A DNA stretch of 64,000 bases from an uncultured Bartonella sp. GTDB taxonomy: Bacteria; Pseudomonadota; Alphaproteobacteria; Rhizobiales; Rhizobiaceae. Positions 55,874 through 64,000 of this stretch are shown here, in pieces. The DNA lies in assembly GCF_946479275.1 (NCBI RefSeq), contig NZ_CAMLFE010000003.1:124001-188000 (forward strand). The letters run 5' to 3'. The translations under genes were made by a program, and so were the position numbers. The notes under the pieces were generated by a model. It worked only from the letters and a program-made list of their open reading frames with translations, made no database searches and had not been told where the DNA came from. Position 1 is the first letter of the stretch; each line of letters opens with the position of its first letter.

Positions 55874-58198
55874 ATGGCGCATTTGGACGCGTTAGACGCG
55901 CCCACAGGGACGTTTGTTGATTCAAAACCTTCGCAAAAAAAGCGTAAGGCTGGGTCAGCTCATGTCGATTTGCTTTCTGGTCCAGCCTATAAAAGGCTGC
56001 TCACAATCGAGCCATGGCTGCGTCGTGCCATACCTCTAATAATTCTGATTTTTCTTGTTTTGCTTGCGGCAACCCGTCTGGTCCAGCTTTACGAATGGCG
56101 GCAAACAATTGATACAACAACAAGATCGGCCATCATGCTGGCAACCGGACATATTGGCAGTTCGGTTGATCGTGCTGTTTATTCCAAAGACCAGGATGAA
56201 CCGAGTTCGGGTTCAATTTCAAACAACGATTTACAGAATATTCTTATCGACTTCCGCACACAGGGCTTGATTGCAAGCTCGGCACGCATTGCTATTGTTG
56301 ATGAAGCAGGTATTGTCGTTGCAGCCTCGGGAATGGAAACGCTGATCAATCATCCCCTTTCGGATTCGGTTGGTGATGCACAAGCTCTCTTTGTACTCGG
56401 CCGCAGTGCCGGTGTGATGGAGGTCAAAATTGACGGAAAGGCTTCATTGGCTTCATTCGACCAGGCGTCACAAGGGAAATTCGGTGTGTTTGTCGGAGAA
56501 GAAAGTGAGCAGATATACCTTGAATGGCGCAAAACCGTTTCAATCAATATCACAATTTTTGCGGGAACAGTCGGCGTCATATTAGCCATTCTTTACGCCT
56601 ATTACGCTCAGGCTGCACGTGTTCGCGATACCGATCTCATTTCCGAAAAAATCCAGAACCGCATCGACATGGCAATGATGCGCGGGCGTTGCGGCTTATG
56701 GGACTGGAACATGGCAAGTGGTCGCGTTTATTGGTCGCGTTCCATGTATGAAATGCTTGGCTTCAAGCCCAAAGATGCACTTCTGTCAATCTCGGAAATT
56801 ACTTCCATTATCAATCCTGCCGATGCCGATCTTTATGAATTGGCGCGTGATTTGATGAGCGGTGAAAAAGATCACATCGATATCAATCTTCCTATGCGCC
56901 ATGCCGATGGCCATTATGTATGGATGCGTATCCGTGCTGAAGTTGCACATGAGGAAGAAGCCCACCTCGTCGGCATTTCATTTGATATAAGCGAGCAACA
57001 TCAATTCGCCGAGCAGACAGCACAGGCCGATCTGCGCATTCGCGATGCAATTGAAAACATTTCCGAGTCCTTTGTTCTGTGGGATTCGGAAGGGCGTCTC
57101 GTCATGTCGAACAGCAAGTTCCGTGAATATGCTTCACTTCCCGACCACATGCTGCAACCCGGCGTACAAAAAACTACAGTCGAGGCAATGGCGAAACCTG
57201 CCATCAACGAAATGTCGGTTGAACATGACGACACCGGCAACTTTACCAGTATTCGCCAAATGGCTGATGGAAGCTGGCTCAAAATTAACGAACGCCGCAC
57301 GCAGGATGGTGGTCTGGTCTCGGTTGGTACCGACATTTCCGAACTCAAACAACAACAAAAAAGTTTGGAAGATAGCGAGAGACGGCTTTATTCCTTTATT
57401 CAGGAACTGAAACTTGCCCGCCAGAGCGCTCAGCAGCGCGCCACCGAAGTTGAAAAACTGAATGAAAGTCTGCAATCGGAAAAGGAACGTGCAGAAAGCG
57501 CCAATAAGGCAAAATCCGAATTTTTGGCAAATATGTCGCATGAATTGAGAACGCCGCTCAACGCCATTATCGGTTTTTCGGAAATGATGATACAGGGCAC
57601 CTTTGGCCCATTGGGATCAGAACGTTATGCCGAATATATGAACGACATCCATAATTCGGGTACGCATTTGTTGACACTTATCAATGATATTCTTGATATG
57701 TCCAAGATCGAAGCCGGACGCTTTACCCTATCAAGCGAGAATGCCGATCTTGAGCCGATTATCAGTGAGACATTACGTACTTTGACGCCACAGGCACAAG
57801 AAAAAAATATTACTGTAACGGCCGATATTACACCGAAACTCCATGGCGATATCGATCGGCGCGCCATTCATCAGGTATTTCTCAATATTCTTTCCAATGC
57901 AGTCAAATTCACGCCGTCAGGTGGACATATCGACGTTAAGGGGTATCAGAAAGACGACAAACTTATTTTTGTTTTCTCGGATACCGGTGTCGGAATTCCT
58001 GAAGCTGCTATTGCAAAACTTTGCCAACCCTTTGAACAGGTTGAAAACCAATTTACGAAAACCCATGCCGGTTCCGGTCTCGGACTTGCTATCTCCCGTT
58101 CTCTGATCGAACTTCACGGCGGCGAGCTTAATATTGCTTCAAAAGAAGGCAAGGGAACAACGGTTACCATTACCTTGCCGGTTACCCAGAAACATTAA
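55874..58198 (+). CDS. pleC: PAS-domain sensor histidine kinase, PleC-like
   Basis: A 774-residue kinase. One transmembrane segment lies at about residues 53-75 and another near residue 230 (ITIFAGTVGVILAILYAYYA), enclosing a periplasmic sensor region. Two PAS-like regions follow (SRSMYEMLGFKPKDALLSI; AIENISESFVLWDSEGRL). The kinase core has the H-box FLANMSHELRTPLNAIIGFSE (His556), and the N, D and G boxes are clear (ILSNAVKFTP, FSDTGVGIP, HAGSGLGLAI). The H-box is of the PleC/DivJ/PdhS type. Neighbouring glnE and the kinase/regulator pair match the S. meliloti pleC region as I recall it. Its predicted role is DivK dephosphorylation. Confidence 0.75.
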   Translation: MAHLDALDAPTGTFVDSKPSQKKRKAGSAHVDLLSGPAYKRLLTIEPWLRRAIPLIILIFLVLLAATRLVQLYEWRQTIDTTTRSAIMLATGHIGSSVDRAVYSKDQDEPSSGSISNNDLQNILIDFRTQGLIASSARIAIVDEAGIVVAASGMETLINHPLSDSVGDAQALFVLGRSAGVMEVKIDGKASLASFDQASQGKFGVFVGEESEQIYLEWRKTVSINITIFAGTVGVILAILYAYYAQAARVRDTDLISEKIQNRIDMAMMRGRCGLWDWNMASGRVYWSRSMYEMLGFKPKDALLSISEITSIINPADADLYELARDLMSGEKDHIDINLPMRHADGHYVWMRIRAEVAHEEEAHLVGISFDISEQHQFAEQTAQADLRIRDAIENISESFVLWDSEGRLVMSNSKFREYASLPDHMLQPGVQKTTVEAMAKPAINEMSVEHDDTGNFTSIRQMADGSWLKINERRTQDGGLVSVGTDISELKQQQKSLEDSERRLYSFIQELKLARQSAQQRATEVEKLNESLQSEKERAESANKAKSEFLANMSHELRTPLNAIIGFSEMMIQGTFGPLGSERYAEYMNDIHNSGTHLLTLINDILDMSKIEAGRFTLSSENADLEPIISETLRTLTPQAQEKNITVTADITPKLHGDIDRRAIHQVFLNILSNAVKFTPSGGHIDVKGYQKDDKLIFVFSDTGVGIPEAAIAKLCQPFEQVENQFTKTHAGSGLGLAISRSLIELHGGELNIASKEGKGTTVTITLPVTQKH

Positions 58199-58650
58199 TT
58201 TCTATCAAACTTTAAAGTTTCCTCCGCGCCGAACATGTCCTTTGATAGTCCCCCCTGCTCCACTTCGGTTTTTAATGTTGATTGTTAGCCCCCCTGCAGC
58301 CAGTTTGTGATAAAGGCGGACACACTTCCCTTTTGCTCATGTCCATTCATTATCCCGCCGTTCATCATCATGCCTGCTTATCATGCCGATCGTCCGTCAA
58401 TCTTGCCGTGAGCGATTTACACGATGAAAAAGTAGCAACCCCGATCAGTCGATGCGTTATCGTCACCGCAGACTGCAAGTTTTATCAAAAGTCAGTCCGT
58501 TACTTGGGCCGGATTGTTGTTGATGCGACTTGATAGCAGGTGTTCCAACAACAGAGAGACAAAAGCAAAAAAGCGTTTTCCGATCTATTTAAAAGCCGGA
58601 AGTTATTTTCAGTTTTTTTGATACGCCCAAACCCTCGATCTGAAAAAAAA
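58199..58650. other. Intergenic region between convergent pleC and glnE
   Basis: About 450 bases. CCCCCCTGC occurs twice (near 58249 and 58290). A small TCTGA / TCAGA hairpin lies next to the glnE stop. No gene is seen. Confidence 0.45.
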
Positions 58651-61575
58651 TCAGACCACCACGTCATCAAAAATTTGGCTAACAGTGTTTGCCGTTTCAA
58701 CAATCAGGCTCTCGACATGGTTCAAATCCGGTTCGCCTACAATCCTTTGTAATAAATCTGATAAACCGGGCGGCATATCATCGGGATCAAGCTTGTCATT
58801 AAGACATAGCCGCATCATCTGGCTCAAGTTTGTATATATACGATAAGCATGATGAAGTTCGCCCACTGATGAAATAGACAGGAAGGATTGGGGCAATTGT
58901 TCCAGAACTTCTCCCGTTGTGCGCCCGACAACAAACTCGCTTTGGTGCGTAATCAATGCAAATTGAGCAATGAATTCGAGGTCGACTTGCCCACCACGCA
59001 TTGTTTTGAAATCCCATATATTGATCGGCGGTTTTTCTTGTCCGATAAGTTCGCGCATTTCACGTACATCATGGGAAACTTTTTCTCTATCCCGTTTCAA
59101 CGCGATGATTGCCGCCACTTCATCTTCAAGCTGTTGCAAAAACATCGGGTCGCCAGCAACACCGCGAGCACGTGTGAGTGCCAGATGCTCCCACACCCAC
59201 GCTTCATTTCTTTGATATTTTCCGAATGCTTCGAACGGCACAGCAACCGGCCCTTTATTTCCTGATGGACGCAGCCTCAAATCAACCTCATAAAGAACAC
59301 CTTCACCGGTCGGCGCCGACAATGCCGAGACCAGACGTTGTGTCAAACGCATATAATATTGGGAAATATAAAGTGGCTTGTCACCATCGGACATTTCTGT
59401 CTCATTGTCGTAATCATAAAGCAAGATAAGATCAAGATCGGAACCAGCCGTAAGCTCATGGCTACCGAGTTTGCCCATCCCCAATATTCCGACGCGCCCG
59501 CCTTTAACCAAGCCATGCACACGAGAAAATTCCTGCTCGACGGCCGCAAGTGTATTGGCAATCATCAAATCGGCAAGATCGGTGAAAGCGCGTGCAGCAC
59601 GCTCACCGTCAATAGCGCCGTTAAGAAGCCTGATGCCGATGAGGAAGCGTTGTTCGCTGGCAAAAAGGCGCAATTGATCAAGAATATCTTCATAGTTGGA
59701 AACGCCGCTTAAGAAAAATTCCAGCCGGTTTTGCAAATAGGTTTTTGTCGGCAGTTCAGCAAAAATTGCCGGATCAAGCATACCATCGAAAATATGCGGT
59801 TTTCTGGTAATAATATCGGCAAGACGGGGTGCCGAGCTCATGATGAGAACCAGCATATCGAGCAATGAAGGATTGGATTGTAACAGGCTGAAGAGCTGGA
59901 TACCTGACGGAAGCCCCTGTAGAAAAGCATCAAACCGTGACAAGGCCTCGTCTGCTCTTTTAGTAGCACCAAACGCTTTAAGAAGTGCAGGCGTCAGTTC
60001 CGTCAATCTTTCTCTGGCTTCTGCAGATTGGGTGGCACGATAACGCCCGAAATGCCAAGTCCGGATGATACGGCAAATATCGCTGGGACGTGAAAAGCCC
60101 AATTTCGATAATGTCGCGAGTGTCCCCGGGTCGTCATCTTCACCGGTAAACACCAGATTTCCGGCATCAGACCCCAGTTCCTTTTCCTGTTCGAACAACG
60201 CTGCATAATGATGTTCGACTGTCGTCAGCGTCTCTAAAAAATCGCGGGTAAAGTCACTGATATTTGTGTACCCCATCATATAGGCAACGGCGGTAAAGTC
60301 TTTATCATCCTCGGGCAGGATATGCGTTTGCTCGTCTTCCAACATCTGGATGCGATGTTCAACATTGCGTAGATAAGCATATTTCTCGCTCAATACATCG
60401 CGTGTTTCGGCATTGATCCAGCCGAGCGAACAGAGTTCGGCAAGCATATCGACAGTACGCCTCCCCCGAAGCTCGGGAAAACGCCCGCCGGCAATCAATT
60501 GCTGGGTTTGCACAAAAAACTCGATTTCGCGTATTCCACCGCGTCCGAGTTTGACATTGTGGCCACGAACGGCAATTTCCCCGTGGCCTTTATATGCATG
60601 AATTTGACGTTTGATTGAGTGGATATCCGCAATAGCTGCATAATCAAGATATTTGCGCCATATATAGGGGGATAATTCGTGGAGAAACTCTTCACCAGCC
60701 TTGATATCGCCTGCGACAGGACGCGCTTTAATCATGGCTGCGCGTTCCCAATTCTGCCCCCGACTTTCATAATAATGGAGGGCCGCACTGATTGGCAGAG
60801 CAAGAGGAGTAGAGCCCGGATCGGGGCGTAACCTCAAATCGACGCGAAAAACATACCCGTCAGCGGTGCGTTCCTGCATGATACGGATAAGCCGACGCAT
60901 CATTTTTGAAAAAACATCTATGCTTTCAAATGGTTCGCCGATATGGGACGACGTTTCGTCAATAAAAACAATAAGGTCTATATCGGAAGAATAATTAAGT
61001 TCGCGGGCACCGAGTTTTCCCATTCCGAGAACAACGAGTCCGCACTCCTTTTCCGGATTGTTGTAATCGGCAAGACTGATTTTGCCTTGATTATGCACAT
61101 CTCTTAATAAAAAACGCAGGGCAGCGCCGAGTGTAACTTCAGCAAGTTTTGTCAACCATTCCGAAGTCATAGCCGATGTAAAGAGTCCGCCAAGATCAGC
61201 CAGCGCAATCAACACATGCATTTCAAGTTTTTTTTGCCTCAGTGAGGCCATCAAAAGCGCTTCGGTGATATTTTTGAGCCTGTCTATCCGCGAAGTTTCC
61301 TCAAGCAAATCATGCAACCGTTCCGATATATCTTTATGAAGAAGCGGAGCAATAAAGGCCGGATTGCGTACAAGCGTTTCACGTAAAAAAGGTGAAAGCG
61401 TCATGACTGTACCCAGAAATTCCGACTGGCCCTTGCTTTTTTCAAGTTCGCCGGCAAGTTCTTCGAGCCCATTTTCACGGGCTTTGTCTGTCATATCGGC
61501 CAGCCATTGTGCGCCGGTTGCATCAAGCGGGGTCAAATGTTTCAACTTTTCATTCCAGAAAGCTTGCTGCATCAC
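58651..61575 (-). CDS. glnE: Glutamine synthetase adenylyltransferase / deadenylyltransferase
   Basis: GlnE (974 residues) adds or removes AMP on glutamine synthetase under control of the PII protein and nitrogen status. Both nucleotidyltransferase domains are present: GMGKLGARELNYSSDIDLI in the N-terminal (deadenylating) half and GMGKLGSHELTAGSDLDLI in the C-terminal (adenylating) half, each followed by a helical linker. The length is standard. It is convergent with pleC and lies downstream of the two-component pair with a gap of about 175 bases. Confidence 0.95.
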   Translation of the reverse strand: MMQQAFWNEKLKHLTPLDATGAQWLADMTDKARENGLEELAGELEKSKGQSEFLGTVMTLSPFLRETLVRNPAFIAPLLHKDISERLHDLLEETSRIDRLKNITEALLMASLRQKKLEMHVLIALADLGGLFTSAMTSEWLTKLAEVTLGAALRFLLRDVHNQGKISLADYNNPEKECGLVVLGMGKLGARELNYSSDIDLIVFIDETSSHIGEPFESIDVFSKMMRRLIRIMQERTADGYVFRVDLRLRPDPGSTPLALPISAALHYYESRGQNWERAAMIKARPVAGDIKAGEEFLHELSPYIWRKYLDYAAIADIHSIKRQIHAYKGHGEIAVRGHNVKLGRGGIREIEFFVQTQQLIAGGRFPELRGRRTVDMLAELCSLGWINAETRDVLSEKYAYLRNVEHRIQMLEDEQTHILPEDDKDFTAVAYMMGYTNISDFTRDFLETLTTVEHHYAALFEQEKELGSDAGNLVFTGEDDDPGTLATLSKLGFSRPSDICRIIRTWHFGRYRATQSAEARERLTELTPALLKAFGATKRADEALSRFDAFLQGLPSGIQLFSLLQSNPSLLDMLVLIMSSAPRLADIITRKPHIFDGMLDPAIFAELPTKTYLQNRLEFFLSGVSNYEDILDQLRLFASEQRFLIGIRLLNGAIDGERAARAFTDLADLMIANTLAAVEQEFSRVHGLVKGGRVGILGMGKLGSHELTAGSDLDLILLYDYDNETEMSDGDKPLYISQYYMRLTQRLVSALSAPTGEGVLYEVDLRLRPSGNKGPVAVPFEAFGKYQRNEAWVWEHLALTRARGVAGDPMFLQQLEDEVAAIIALKRDREKVSHDVREMRELIGQEKPPINIWDFKTMRGGQVDLEFIAQFALITHQSEFVVGRTTGEVLEQLPQSFLSISSVGELHHAYRIYTNLSQMMRLCLNDKLDPDDMPPGLSDLLQRIVGEPDLNHVESLIVETANTVSQIFDDVVV

Positions 61576-61750
61576 TCTTCGTCTTCCCTAATTATACGGC
61601 ATGACAGTGCTATCGTATGTCTTTTGACATTAATAGAAGACTATTTAATGAACAACAGAAATGACAAACTGCTAGATTAAAATGCTGTGTTATTGTTTTT
61701 CTTAAGCTGCAGCTTTTTCTGTTTGAGGTTATGCAACACCAATTTTGCTG

Positions 61751-63169
61751 TTATGGCTTTTTTGTCCCGATTTTTTCTTGTGACAACTCGGGAAAAGAAA
61801 GAACAGCTTTCAAACCGGGCTTTGCATCCTCGAGTATAAGTTCGCCACCATGAAGTTTCATAACGGCTTTTGCCAAACTCAAGCCGATTCCGAAACCCGG
61901 TTTCGTGCGGCTATCTTCAAGTCTTACAAACCGTTTGGTGACCCTTTCCCTGTCTTCAGGCGCAATGCCCGTGCCATTGTCACTCACGATAATTTCGACA
62001 CGATCGGCATTTTTTGCCATAGATAACGATACCAAAGACTTTCTTTCAGGTGTCGTACCATATTTGATGGCGTTTTCGATCAGATTGATGAGTGCTTGCG
62101 CCAGAAGTTCCCTGTTTAACAACAAGGTTACATCAAATGTTTTGCCCATCTTGAATGTAACGCCGGCTTCTTCGGCAACCGGCCCGTAGAGCTCCCCGAC
62201 ATCTTCAACAATAGGACGTGCGTCAAGCTTTTCCAGATGCTCGACCGATGTGCTGGCCTCGATACGGGAGATCATGAGGATAGCGTTGAATGTACGGATC
62301 AATTGGTCGGATTCAGCAATAATTGCCTCCAACGTTTGGCGATAATCAACATCTGTGTGGCGCCTGGACAATGCTTCATCGGCGCGATTACGCAACCGTG
62401 TCAAAGGTGTTTTCAAATCGTGGGCAATGTTGTCGGATACATGGCGCAGACCGACATTGAGTTCTTCAATACGGTCAAGCATAACATTGAGATTTGCAGA
62501 AAGCCGATCAAACTCATCGCCTGACCCCATAACCGGAAGTCTTCCTGTCAAATCTCCTGACATAAGGCGCTGGGAAGCAGCCGTCACCTGATCTATACGT
62601 TTCAAGGCGCGTCTACCGACAAAAAACCAGATGAGCAACGCTCCGACAGCCATGGCAGCCAAAGCAAACATCAATGCCTTTTTGATAATGACAATGAAAG
62701 TTTCAGGCTCTCCGATGTCGCGACCGACCAGCAATTTCATTCCGTTTGGCAAATCAATTACAGTTGCGATAGCACGATGTTTAACTTTTTCACCGCTATC
62801 GCCAAACCGCGAATAAACCACGGAATTGTGAAGCAAGCCGCTACCATTCAGGAGCCCCGGTTCTATACTTTGTACATTACCGGCCAAAAACCGTCCCTGT
62901 GGATCAGCGACGAGATAAAGAAAAGCACCCGGTTGACGTGACCGGCGATCAATGGTTCGTACGAGAAATGGCAACCCACCATGTTGATAGGCGTGCGCGA
63001 TATTTCCCACCTCTTCATTCAACGTCTGTTCGGTCTGTTCGGTTAACATGGAAACAGCAAGTGACGTCATATAGATCGAAAGCCCGATGGCAACCAGTCC
63101 GAAAAGAATGACATAAAGGGCTGACAGACGCACAGCCGTGGTGCGCAATAGGCTTTTGATCCTGCTCAT
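61751..63169 (-). CDS. Two-component sensor histidine kinase with HAMP domain
   Basis: A 472-residue kinase. Two transmembrane segments (about residues 12-38 and 165-185) enclose a periplasmic sensor region of some 125 residues. HAMP is at about 186-240. The phosphorylated histidine is in VSDNIAHDLKTPLTRL (His250). The ATPase domain has LIENAIKYGT, SDNGTGIAPEDRE and KPGFGIGLSLAKAV. Its start overlaps the end of the response-regulator gene by four bases, so the pair is made in step. The stimulus is unknown; the link to DegP next door suggests envelope stress. Confidence 0.9.
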   Translation of the reverse strand: MSRIKSLLRTTAVRLSALYVILFGLVAIGLSIYMTSLAVSMLTEQTEQTLNEEVGNIAHAYQHGGLPFLVRTIDRRSRQPGAFLYLVADPQGRFLAGNVQSIEPGLLNGSGLLHNSVVYSRFGDSGEKVKHRAIATVIDLPNGMKLLVGRDIGEPETFIVIIKKALMFALAAMAVGALLIWFFVGRRALKRIDQVTAASQRLMSGDLTGRLPVMGSGDEFDRLSANLNVMLDRIEELNVGLRHVSDNIAHDLKTPLTRLRNRADEALSRRHTDVDYRQTLEAIIAESDQLIRTFNAILMISRIEASTSVEHLEKLDARPIVEDVGELYGPVAEEAGVTFKMGKTFDVTLLLNRELLAQALINLIENAIKYGTTPERKSLVSLSMAKNADRVEIIVSDNGTGIAPEDRERVTKRFVRLEDSRTKPGFGIGLSLAKAVMKLHGGELILEDAKPGLKAVLSFPELSQEKIGTKKP

Positions 63170-63852
63170 GATGGTTTATCGACTGCTTTCAACATATAGC
63201 CGGCACCGCGTACGGTGTGAAGAAGCGGTGTATCAAAACCTTTTTCAATTTTCGAGCGAAGTCTCGAAATATGAACGTCAATAACATTGGTTTGTGGGTC
63301 GAAATGATAGTCCCAGACATTTTCGAGAAGCATAGTGCGCGTGACAACTTGTCCGGCATGACGCATCAGATATTCAAGCAACCGGAATTCTCTCGGCTGC
63401 AGAATGATATCCTGACCTGCGCGCTTGGCAGTGTGCGCCAAACGATCAAGTTCCAGATCGCCCACGCGATAAATTGTTTCGGCTTCTTTAGGATTTTTGC
63501 GTCGCTGTAACACTTCTATGCGGGCGAGCAATTCTGAAAAAGCATAGGGTTTTGTCAGGTAGTCATCGCCTCCTGCCCGCAAACCCGTTACACGGTCATC
63601 AACCTGTCCCAATGCCGAAAGAATAAGTACCGGCGTTTCGATACCCTTGGAGCGAAGCGCCATGATAACCGTCAATCCATCCTTTTTCGGTAGCATACGA
63701 TCAACAATGAGAACGTCATAATGACCATTTTCTGCCAATGTTTCTCCGGTTTCTCCGTCACCGGCAACATCAGTAGAATGCCCCGCCTCGGTTAAAGCTT
63801 TTTCCAGATAGCGCGATGCTTCACGATCATCTTCGATAACAAGAACTTTCAT
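63166..63852 (-). CDS. OmpR-family response regulator
   Basis: A 228-residue regulator. The receiver has KVLVIEDDREASRYLEKAL, the phosphorylated aspartate in DVLIVDRMLPKKDG (Asp51), and the KP loop DDYLTKPYAF. The winged-helix DNA-binding domain has ILQPREFRLLEYLMRHAGQVVTRTMLLENVWDYHFDP in outline, then VIDVHISRLRSKIEKG. ATG 63852 is chosen over 63861 (three codons upstream) because KVLVIEDD is then at the usual place. It overlaps the kinase gene and follows degP, with a hairpin in the gap. Confidence 0.92.
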   Translation of the reverse strand: MKVLVIEDDREASRYLEKALTEAGHSTDVAGDGETGETLAENGHYDVLIVDRMLPKKDGLTVIMALRSKGIETPVLILSALGQVDDRVTGLRAGGDDYLTKPYAFSELLARIEVLQRRKNPKEAETIYRVGDLELDRLAHTAKRAGQDIILQPREFRLLEYLMRHAGQVVTRTMLLENVWDYHFDPQTNVIDVHISRLRSKIEKGFDTPLLHTVRGAGYMLKAVDKPS

Positions 63853-63883
63853 AAAGAGCACCTCACATAACTAGAACAAGCAT

Positions 63884-63915
63884 AAGCTATGGCAAAACTT
63901 TGCCATAGCTTTTTT
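63884..63915 (+). terminator. Hairpin with plus-strand T run between degP and the response regulator
   Basis: An 11-bp stem (AAGCTATGGCA / TGCCATAGCTT, loop AAACTT) is followed by Ts on the plus strand only. The flanking genes are both on the minus strand. Read on the minus strand the hairpin follows an A run and precedes no T run, so it is a poor intrinsic terminator for degP, though it may still act as a 3'-end structure. Confidence 0.5.
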
Positions 63916-63928
63916 ACACATATGATGC

Positions 63929-64000
63929 CTATTTATTGGCAATCGGCAAAGCAACAAAACGGTTTTGTCCATTGCTTTCAACTTGCAACAAAACGGCTGT
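63929..64000 (-). CDS. C-terminal end of a DegP/HtrA-like serine protease, cut by the window edge
   Basis: Only the last 23 residues are seen: TAVLLQVESNGQNRFVALPI followed by ANK and a stop. This matches the C-terminal strand of the second PDZ domain of rhizobial DegP (Do-type) proteases, which degrade misfolded periplasmic proteins. The position upstream of an OmpR-type regulator pair fits the degP-regulator-kinase order I recall from related genomes. The fragment is short, so the name rests on this tail and context. Confidence 0.6.
   Translation of the reverse strand, partial: TAVLLQVESNGQNRFVALPIANK

Noticed and set aside
1-64000. CRISPR array, insertion sequence, rRNA operon, phage genes
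   Set aside because: No spaced repeat array, transposase, rRNA or phage structural gene was seen; the only tandem repeats are the short ones listed.

Overview
The window looks like a chromosomal segment of an alphaproteobacterium of the order Hyphomicrobiales (Rhizobiales), most likely the Bartonella/Brucella branch. Four things point there: the gene order rpoZ-rsh-pyrE-(fnrN-hemN)-DUF2062-acpS-lepB-rnc-era-recO; a complete heme-uptake (hut/hmu) locus with RirA-type TGA-N9-TCA boxes; an Omp2b/Omp43-type porin; and a pepN-pleC-glnE-kinase-regulator-degP block that I recall as similar in Sinorhizobium. The sequence is fairly AT-rich by eye, and several intergenic stretches are extremely AT-rich, which suits a host-associated, Bartonella-like genome. 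The species cannot be fixed from the sequence alone.

Layout. 1-2.4 kb: 5' part of panB, a long gene-poor stretch, and a secreted GlcG/HbpS-like protein. 2.4-6.7 kb (minus): DUF2062-acpS-lepB-rnc-era-recO. 6.8-10.3 kb: a fosmidomycin-resistance-like MFS pump, then fnrN-hemN, an anaerobic regulator with oxygen-independent heme synthesis. 10.4-13.8 kb (minus): pyrE, rsh and rpoZ. 14-15.3 kb: a NYN-domain protein overlapping a family 5 uracil-DNA glycosylase. 15.7-19.5 kb: smpB, dapA and a lytic transglycosylase. 20-27.7 kb: a BON-domain protein and the heme-uptake locus hutA-hemP-hemS-hutB-hutC-hmuV, with an iron-box motif before hutA and another before hemP. 27.7-30.1 kb: a luciferase-like monooxygenase with two AhpD-like (CMD) proteins.

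30.1-39 kb is the accessory-looking part. It holds long AT-rich non-coding stretches, an MFS pump, and two overlapping large DUF262 genes. The first carries both DUF262 and a DUF1524-like His-Asn nuclease region; the second keeps DUF262 but has a long, unrecognised C-terminal half. A tRNA-Ser(GCT) follows, with its 3' end facing this block. This pair, which resembles GmrSD/SspE-like modification-dependent restriction, is the best candidate here for an undescribed system.

39-52.7 kb: the porin with a strong terminator, a HisC-like aminotransferase, a DUF423 protein, and a TPP riboswitch ahead of thiO-thiS-thiG-thiE-thiD. The riboswitch ends in a Shine-Dalgarno sequence placed to start a 50-codon ORF that stops at the thiO start. 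Then come a macro-domain protein, a tiny signal-peptide-like protein, an EEP hydrolase, an acyl-CoA dehydrogenase-like protein, a family 4 uracil-DNA glycosylase and an EamA transporter. 53-64 kb: pepN, a PleC-like kinase with a full CtrA-box match upstream, glnE, an OmpR-type regulator and kinase, and the last codons of a DegP-like protease.

All calls come from reading the sequence and from family knowledge. No database search was run.
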